From contig NC_133024.1 in the NCBI RefSeq assembly GCF_048771995.1, positions 3,043,001 through 3,107,000 of the forward strand: a DNA stretch of 64,000 nt, given 5' to 3'. Shown here piece by piece: positions 56,591 to 64,000 of this stretch; positions within the stretch are counted from its first letter, which is position 1; each line of letters opens with the position of its first letter. The DNA comes from Taeniopygia guttata. Its lineage: Eukaryota; Chordata; Aves; Passeriformes; Estrildidae. The notes beneath the pieces were generated by a model, which worked only from the letters and a program-made list of their open reading frames with translations, did not search any database and had not been told where the DNA came from. Made by a program: the position numbers and the translations under genes.

Positions 56591-57251
56591 ATAAATACCT
56601 TTAGAAATTTGCAAAGAGCTTATCTATAACAGTTTGTGTATGTCAGTCATTTTTTAAGGGACTCTTTAAGGGTCCCTTAAGGTCTACAGCCTTCTATGAG
56701 TTTGTCTTGTGATACGAGAAACTGAACATACTGAAGACAATGCAGTGTGTAATTAATACAAGCTTATGAGGCAGATTTCATGCTCTAAGAAACATTTTCC
56801 TCCCTTTCTACCAAAAGGCAAATTCTATCCCCTGATGTCAGTCAATTGATTGTTTTTAAGGAACATATTTCATATTTGAAGTATGAAGGTTGTTTTTAAA
56901 AGTAAGCTTTTGCTTTAGAAACCACTGTAAGGATTGGAAAGTTATGGTCCTAGTTTGGAGAATTTAAACCTGTCAGATACTAGATTGAGGCTGATTTATT
57001 GCCCATGAGTTAAACAATACATGTTCACAAAGTGTATGACTGCCTACAATTCAAGCAAAAATAGAGGCATTTCCACAATGACCGTATTAGACACTTATTC
57101 AAGAAACCTAGTAATGGAAAAAAGTTTTATACATTTTCCACCCTCAATGACTCATTTACTGGCAGCAATATACTTTCAAAATTGACTACTAATGCTTGCT
57201 CCCATTATTAAGCAAGAAACTCGATCTCAATGTTACCAGCTTCTTTACCTT

Positions 57252-57270
57252 GCTGACACCTAGTGTCAGC
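57252..57270. repeat. 8-bp inverted repeat (19-nt hairpin)
   Basis: GCTGACAC CTA GTGTCAGC is a perfect short hairpin in the CIP2A intron between the dead exon and the exon at 57957. It directly abuts the sequence TTACCTT, which resembles a minus-strand splice donor, but no exon was supported there. Confidence 0.7.
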
Positions 57271-57956
57271 TCATGTGAGTTGAGAAGTCCGAGCTCTCTC
57301 AAGCCTTTATTCTTCCAAAGCACATTCTAATTTCAAATATTTTCTATCTTTATGTACTTTGTGTGTCTCATAGATTCTTTTTAGCTTAAGATCCCAAAGA
57401 AGTAATGCTTATAAATAATTGAGGACACAAAATGTGTCTCTTTTCTCCATACCTCACTTTTAGCTAATTTAAGTCAAATTTGGTACAGGCTTGACCAACA
57501 ATACCTAGTCCTACATTATGCAAACACACTGATATTAGCTGCTTCTCCAGAACTCTTGCAAGCATGTCATCAAGACAGCGTGTAAATCAAAGACAGACAC
57601 TGAGAGCATGATATAATGCTAACAGAAAATATGCATTGTAGTGCTGTGTCTTAGAGAACAATGCTCTCTTTTTATACAAAGCTTGTGCTATTTCCTGAAC
57701 TGGACCTTCAGCACCTACAGTTCTCATTCCACTGAAAGCTGGATGTTAATATATTAATTAATTAAAGTATGTTAAATGTAACATAAATTTGAGTTCCTGA
57801 AAGGCCTTGTTGATAAGCATACAGAAGAAAAAATAACTTTTCATTCAGAAACATGACACAGCGTGTAATGTTGCTCTTCTAATGTGCCTAGCACAGTAAA
57901 GGACATCAGAACTCTTTTCATATGAAATATTTGTTTAGAGGTCCTGTATGTCTTAC

Positions 57957-58153
57957 CTCTGAAGGAGATCAAGAGTGGATTTTTTTAGTATTTCATGTTC
58001 TTCAGCAACTGCCTGCAATTTCCTGTTGTGCTGAAAGAGCTGTTCAATATCAGTCTGTGCTCTTTCAGATTCTACCTGTTGAGCCTTCAGCAAATCATTA
58101 AGCTCTTCATTTTTTCGTTCTGCATCCTTCAGCATTGCAGCAAGAGTCCTTGC
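57957..58153 (-). CDS. CIP2A: CIP2A coiled-coil exon (197 nt)
   Basis: This exon encodes [20 protein letters not shown] and [20 protein letters not shown], then [18 protein letters not shown] and LDLLQ. It is nearly the same as human CIP2A over this stretch. The acceptor is CTCAAAG; it ends CAG AG before GTAAGA (phase 2). Confidence 0.95.
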
Positions 58154-58871
58154 CTTTGAGTGGAAAGATATCCCCAAATAAAAAGAAAAAGAAAAGCCAC
58201 ATACATCAAAGGGAATTCTGTTTCTCAAGCTGTATTAGGCACGCTTGAGGCCATAGATCTAACACCAAAATGTCACCATTTACATTAAGAAAATTAATTC
58301 TCTCACCTAATATCTACTACAAATTAATTGGTTCACTACATTCCTTTAGCTCCATTTATAGACAAGGTGAGGGAAGAACAAAGTAAAAGATGATACATTT
58401 TAGTTGTGGATTTAGTAACCAGTAGCACAATCTTTAATATAACCTTTAAAGAATAGAAATTATTTTCACTTTTCAATATGCAGCTCAATTACTGCCAAAA
58501 GCTCATATGAAAGTTCATCTCTGACCAGTGAATCAAAAGGGACAAACATGACACAGTTCTTTATATACAAGCAAATTTGATAGAGAATTCTAGTAAGTGG
58601 GTTTATTACTTTTTAATATTGCTGAATTACCACTAATGGTCAACAAATTATAATGAGCAGAGCAGGCTGGTTTTGCTGACTTCTTGCAAGGGAAAGGACA
58701 TTAAAGAAAACTGTGCCAAAGAGCAGTGCAGAGGAAAACAGGGTGTTCATGGTGAAAATTATGACTGCCCTAACTTGCAAGCACAGATAAGCAGTAGTTT
58801 TCACACGTGGCCACAGTTAAAGCTACCCAGATAATCATTACTCAGTCCCACCTTGAAGCTCCTCTACTTAC

Positions 58872-58982
58872 CTCAGACTCAGCCTGGGCTCTCTGACACT
58901 TGTACTGAGCCATCAGCCTCTCAGCCTGAGCCAGAGCTGCTGCCTTGACTTCCAGCAGATCCTGCAGCCTCGTTTCTTTAGA
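58872..58982 (-). CDS. CIP2A: CIP2A coiled-coil exon (111 nt)
   Basis: This exon encodes [20 protein letters not shown] and [17 protein letters not shown], matching human CIP2A (SKESRLQDLLE). The acceptor is ATATGCAG and the donor GTAAGT. Phase 0 at both ends. Confidence 0.94.
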
Positions 58983-59065
58983 CTGCATATAGGGAGAACA
59001 TTTCTCATTAACATTTTCTGAAAGTACCAACTGCAGCGTCCCCATGCACATTAGGCTGTACTCAC

Positions 59066-59140
59066 TGCTAATGCCAACAGCTTCTGCTCGTACACATCCA
59101 TTATGCCAGATATCCTCACATCAGCCAAGGGCTCCTTCAT
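59066..59140 (-). CDS. CIP2A: CIP2A exon (75 nt)
   Basis: This short exon encodes [20 protein letters not shown] and LLALA, corresponding to the human DVRISDIMDVYE segment just before the long coiled coil. The acceptor is CTCCACAG and the donor GTGAGT. Phase 0 at both ends. Confidence 0.92.
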
Positions 59141-61326
59141 CTGTGGAGACATTTTCCAGTTACTGATACTGGAAATTTCTATTTACTTATCCAGGTAACA
59201 TGTCCCTGAAGGGCTCAGTAGTTTTGTGAACTCCCCCTGCCACTAGACAAAAATTATCATTTTTGTATCTGAGGCTATCTACTCAAAGATATTCACCTGA
59301 CCCTCGAGAAAAGTTGTGAGCAACTGAACTGGTTAGGCTTAATAGGAGTCATCTGCAGAAGACTATCAGTCCAGGACTATAAAAAGGTAAAATTATTCCC
59401 CTTGGTCTAATCTTTGCTGGAGAATTAGCAGGCCCCTCATAGGACACCTAAAATAATCTGCCCTAAGATTAACAGCACAAAATGCATATGGTTCATACAT
59501 GGAACCACTGAAATGCAAAACTCCTTGTTCATACTCTGTGGCTTTCTCAACACACATATTAAGAGAAAAGGCCCAGGAATGTTTTTCTAGGATACTAGAA
59601 AGGATACTATTGAGGACCTACAAAATCTACTGTGTTAACCCAGTGACTTACTAGAGGAAATGCACCATGTATGGTACAACAAGTCCTAAGTGTTTATTAA
59701 AGTATATGCCTGAGTCAAGTGAGAATGCTACTTGGTGATTTCAGGATATTTTCTCTTAGGCAGTGCTGCTACAACACCAGTTCTGAGCAGCTCTTCACAA
59801 ATGCTGATGCACAACCAAGTGCAAACTATGCCAGCTGTTCATACATTGAACACCTACAGAAAAGCCATCATCTCTGCACCAGCCTGAACCATCATGTAAG
59901 AATGCTTTTTGCAAATTAACAGGAGACCCTGTGTAGCTCTGGCTCTCAGTTCATTTTTCTGTCCCTAAAGTATGAAACAAGTAGTTTATTTTCCTACTGC
60001 AAACTTAAAATATCTAAAGGAAATAAAAAATGACTCTAAGAATGAAATTACCTTCATTCTCTCTGAACAGTGATACTATGAAAAGTGTTCTATGTTTTTA
60101 CAAGCATTTGAGCTTCACACAATACACAGAAAGAACTCAAGTACTGGATATTTCAAGTGAATGTGTATATTGCTTTTGAATTACTAATTAGAAGGTCTAA
60201 GAAAAGAATCACTCAACAATTCACCAACAACTTTCTTCCCTAAAAACAGAAAAAAACTGAATCAGGTTTACAATCTGTCATATTACTGTGAAGCTGCTGC
60301 ATTAGTATTGTGCAGGCAGCTGTGCTTCCTTTGATTTGCATTAATATAAACACAGTAATGCACCCACAGACTGTCATGCAGTCCTGAAAAGAATGATCAA
60401 TGGGAGCATCCAGTGGCAGAGTAAAAAGTAAGCCAAGGAAGACTCACCTGACCTTTTTCACTGTTATTCTGGCACTTCTGAGATGTAGCCCTCTGAGTTT
60501 CACTTTTATCAGTTACAACAAAGAGATAAAAGTTGCAAAGCGAAGGCTGGAGGCAATATCACTCACACAGATACCAAGCTGTTACCAAGAAACTTTCTAT
60601 TCCTTTTCCCAATTTGCATACCATTCTTTTAAGCCAAAAGAAAACAGAATCAACAATCCATCTCTCAGTCCAAAGCAGCTATGAAGCAGCTAAATTGCTT
60701 TGAACAGAAAAGAGAAAGAGGAGATATATTCAGCATCTGCCAGGAGGGCCCACAAAGCAGCACACAGTATGTGGTGCCTGGTTGGGTGTTTCATTCACAA
60801 TTCAAGTTGCTGCAGAGGGAAGCAAAAACTGCCTTCTGAAATAATAACAGCAACTTTCCAAGAAGGCTACAAAAGCTGAACTGCAAATGCTAGAGTTAGC
60901 TACAGCCAATAAAAGGAGAATGTCAGTATGCATGTTCAGGCACACAAGAGATGCACCATACATTTCCAAAGTAGCACAGCACCTCTACCCTGTTACAGGC
61001 TATTTCTTAGGAAGGAGAGGGAGGAGGTTCCTGGTATGTGTCCCTGCAAGTCTGGCCCTGCCTCCACATCTGACAGCTAAGATGATTCTGAGCAAACCCA
61101 CTGGAGAGGGCCCTCAGTAAAGAGCCCTACCTTCAGGTGTAGCTCAGCATAGCATCTCTGAATTCTGCTCAGGAGCTCAGTAAAAAGAGCACGTTCCAAA
61201 CAGACAGGAATCTAAACCAAACTTAACTGTTCCACACACGGCACTCTGACACTTGGATTTTAATTTCCATCCCTCTCAGTGGAAAAAGTGTCAAATGTTC
61301 CACCATGGTATATAAATTCTACTAAC

Positions 61327-61519
61327 CTCTAGTCCAGAATGAAGTTTTTGTATTAATTCCTCAATATTTGAAGCTTTGGAGTCATTACTTGAAGGATAGG
61401 ATGAAGAACACCTCAATGAAGTAGTGCTGGTCACAGGTGCCTGCATTTGGATTCTCTTTGCTCTGTGCTGCATTTCTTGTTGTCTGTAGGCATTATTTGC
61501 TACAATGCTTTCACCCAGC
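61327..61519 (-). CDS. CIP2A: CIP2A exon (193 nt)
   Basis: The exon begins with LGESIVANNAYRQQEMQH, close to the human LGESIAANNAYRQQE, and ends NIEELIQKLHSGLE. It links the N-terminal armadillo-like domain to the coiled coil. The middle (QMQAPVTSTTSLRCSSSYPS) is serine-rich and poorly conserved. The acceptor is TTATCCAG (phase 2) and the donor GTTAGT. The preceding exons, encoding the N-terminal domain, are right of the window. Confidence 0.93.
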
Positions 61520-62454
61520 CTGGATAAACATGAGGCTGTTAATGACACAACCTGCTACAAATAGCATTGCAAGGATTGGAGATGAGATTGATTTCATAAC
61601 AAAATATACAGTCACATTTGCATTATCACACCTTATGAAGATGTGTGTTGGGCATGTGCTCAAACTGGCCAGAGAAAAAGGAGAAAAATTGTATTGTGGC
61701 TAACCTTTAGAGACAAATACAGAATCTCATCAGAAAGGGCATAGTGCTCAGCTCTTTTTGAGCAACAGATCGTATCTCCTGTGAACCTCAGAAACAGATT
61801 ATTTCACCTGTTATTATTCAAATTAACTAGGCCACTGTTTGTCTCAAAGAAGATGGAGATAGCATTAGTAAGAATTTTTATTTGGCATAAAAATAAGATT
61901 GAATCAAGAAAAGGCAGAGTGCAACCAATAAACCTCAGTTTTTCACTGTCTGCAATTCTATTTTACAAGACTGTATTGCATACAGCACATTTGATTTTTT
62001 AAGTTTTAACGAAAATTTAACTATGCATATAAAAATGCAATCTGTTTAAATTTGTATAGGGAAGAGAACTCAAAGACTTAGAAAAATGTAATTTCAGCAC
62101 CTATATTCAAGTGTCTATATGTAATTTGTGGCTGGTATTTTCAAGGCAGGTACCAATAACATGTTTTAAACAAGAATGATAAATCAAGAGCTGATTTTAG
62201 AAGCACCAGTTACAATTTTTTGCTCTTGATAAATTCCTTAATTACTAAGCTATCCCAACCACTTCACTGAAGTGTCGTCTCAACTTCTTCCTAAGAGAGC
62301 ATAGCTTATTTTTAACTTGCATTTATAGACATGTTATTTTGGCTGTTCCATTGTACAGTTCCAGACATATTTGATTTTATAGATACTTCATTCTTTCAGC
62401 CAGACTATTCATTACTGGCTGCTATGAAAATATTTCTTATATCCACAAACCCAT

Positions 62455-63510
62455 ATAATGGTAGAATAATTAAGATTGAAAGGGACCCATCTACACGCCA
62501 CCTAGTTCAACTCTCCTGCTCTTAGCAGGTTGCCCAGGACTATGCCTTGTAATTTTGACTCTCTCAATGGATGAAGACTCCACAACCTCTCTGGGCAACA
62601 TTTTCCAGTTTGACTTCACCTTACAGTTAAAGGGTTTCTTTTCTGATATTTAAAGAAATCTAAAAGGTTTTTTGTTGTGCCTATTTCAGTTTGTGCCTAC
62701 ATCTATCCTGTCAGTGGATACCACTGAGAAGCCTGGCTCTGTCTCTTTTGGTCCTTTCTATCAGACATTTCAACACACTGATAAGAACCCTGCAAGTCTT
62801 CCCAAAAGTAAGCCAGCTCAGCTCTTGCAGTCTCACCTTGTGTTAATACATGCTCATCCTTCAAACTCTTCACTAGGCTCACTCTAGGATGTTCATATCT
62901 CTCTGTTCAGCCCAGGCCTGGACACAACACTACAGGTGTGGTCTGACCACAGCTGAGCAGAGGGGAATGACCACCTCCTCTGCCCTACCACAGGACAGAG
63001 TGCACTTCAGGGTGCTACTGATCATCTTTGCCATTCTTGAAGATAGAAGTTACATTTGTTTTCTTCTAGTCTTCAGGAACCTGTCCAGTCACCACAAATT
63101 TTCCAAGGCATTCTGGAGTGGCCTTGGAATGACAACAGGCAACTCCCTCAGCACTCATGGGCACATCCTGTCAGGTCTTCTGGACTTCTGTACACCCAGT
63201 TACTTTAGGTGTTCAATAACCTGACCCTGTGCCACCCAGGGTACATCTTGCCTCTAGGCTTTCACATTGCTCTCAGGGACATTGCTCTGCCTTTGGGAAT
63301 CCTCAACAGTGAAGACAAAACAAGGCATTTAGTATGTCATTCTTTTCCATGTCCTTTGTCAACAGGTTCCCTGCTCCATTCAGCAGAAAGGCACTCATTT
63401 TCATGTCTGGCTTTGGCTGCTAATGTAATGGTCTTTCTTGATGCCTTGACATCTGTCAGGTTCAACTCCAGGCTGGGATACAATTTAAAATATTGTTTTT
63501 GTATTTTATT
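62455..63510 (-). mobile_element. CR1 LINE, 3' part, about 1 kb
   Basis: Read on the plus strand, this matches the reverse complement of avian CR1: GAAAGGGACCCATCTACACG, GCAGGTTGCCCAGGACTATG, ACTCCACAACCTCTCTGGGC, TGGACACAACACTACAGGTG and GGTTCAACTCCAGGCTGGGA. Plus-strand ORFs within it are antisense to the element. The copy is diverged and interrupted. It lies in a CIP2A intron, sense to the gene. Confidence 0.82.
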
Positions 63511-64000
63511 ATATTTACAGAAATAAGGACTCCATCAGAGTTTCTCAATACTTTTTCCATTGTTTAAACCACCTTAAATATTACCTGAACTGCCATCTGC
63601 CTGTGTCTTACCCTAATCTGTTCTTTCTTGGAAGATACTGCAAAAGAGTGAGCAAAGCTTTAGGAACTGAAGAATGACACATCTGACAGAGTTCATTAGA
63701 GAGCAATCTGACAGTCAGATGCACCCTAAGTTCCAAGCACAGATTTCAGACAAATGAGCACAGGGACAGGAGTCAATTGCTCCTCTGCTCTCTATGATCT
63801 GACACAAAATAAACACCATCAGCATTACGATGGCTTCCTCTGGCCCCCAGGATCACTGTGGTCTTGTAAGTGCACATAAAACAGAAACAAGACAATTTTT
63901 CTGAAGTTTCTGTCTCTGATGAGCTGAAAATAGTACTCCAAAAACCATGAATATCACTAAGCCAATAAAAATGTCAAATCTAACCAGAGTATCACAAAAA
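63511..64000. other. CIP2A intronic sequence to the window edge
   Basis: No exon that continues the CIP2A frame upstream of LGESIV is present. In human that neighbour encodes a segment ending APLPDFPAL, and nothing similar is seen, so the next exon lies beyond 64,000. Confidence 0.6.

Noticed and set aside
57245..57330. Candidate CIP2A exon ending at a CAAG/GTAAAG donor near 57,249
   Set aside because: The open frame upstream has no resemblance to CIP2A. The missing segment was found instead as a decayed exon at 55979-56086.
63612..63637. Possible 26-nt CIP2A exon with a strong TTTTGCAG acceptor and GTAAGA donor on the minus strand
   Set aside because: Splice signals look good and the phase would fit, but the peptide (YLPRKNRL, or a longer version with upstream HSSVPKALL) does not resemble the CIP2A segment ending near PDFPAL that should precede LGESIV. 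Treated as chance.

Overview
The window is vertebrate nuclear DNA, almost certainly from a bird and probably a songbird. Its coding exons are short, obey GT/AG splice rules and are separated by AT-rich introns. The repeats are CR1-type LINE 3' ends and avian-looking solo LTRs. No species can be named from the sequence alone.

Two genes lie head to tail on the minus strand. From about 287 to 34,530 is a sarcomeric myosin heavy chain, assigned to MYH15, the avian ventricular myosin heavy chain. I traced 32 coding exons plus a short non-coding first exon behind a TATA box. All 31 coding junctions keep phase, giving about 1,507 codons: the whole motor domain, both light-chain-binding segments and roughly three quarters of the rod. 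The last exons lie beyond the left edge. From 50.8 kb past the right edge is the 3' part of CIP2A (the PP2A-inhibitor oncoprotein, formerly KIAA1524): seven intact exons for its coiled-coil half and a long 3' UTR. CIP2A followed by MYH15 in the same orientation is also the mammalian order, which supports both names.

The most unusual observation is in CIP2A. Between the exons at 57,957-58,153 and 54,091-54,173 lies a clearly recognisable but dead copy of the exon that in mammals encodes about 38 coiled-coil residues. It carries frame breaks and in-frame stops. Its neighbours join in frame if it is skipped, so this bird probably makes a CIP2A with a shortened coiled coil. MYH15 also departs from the usual sarcomeric myosin exon pattern: one fused 350-nt rod exon, two split head exons and an 18-nt micro-exon in loop 1.

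The region between the genes (34.6-50.8 kb) and the introns hold solo LTRs (two pairs of related copies plus two single ones), CR1 fragments, simple repeats and several perfect hairpins or palindromes. The upstream flank of MYH15 has M-CAT, GATA, CArG-like, E-box and octamer motifs, consistent with a cardiac muscle promoter. No tRNA, rRNA, CRISPR or bacterial-type feature was seen.
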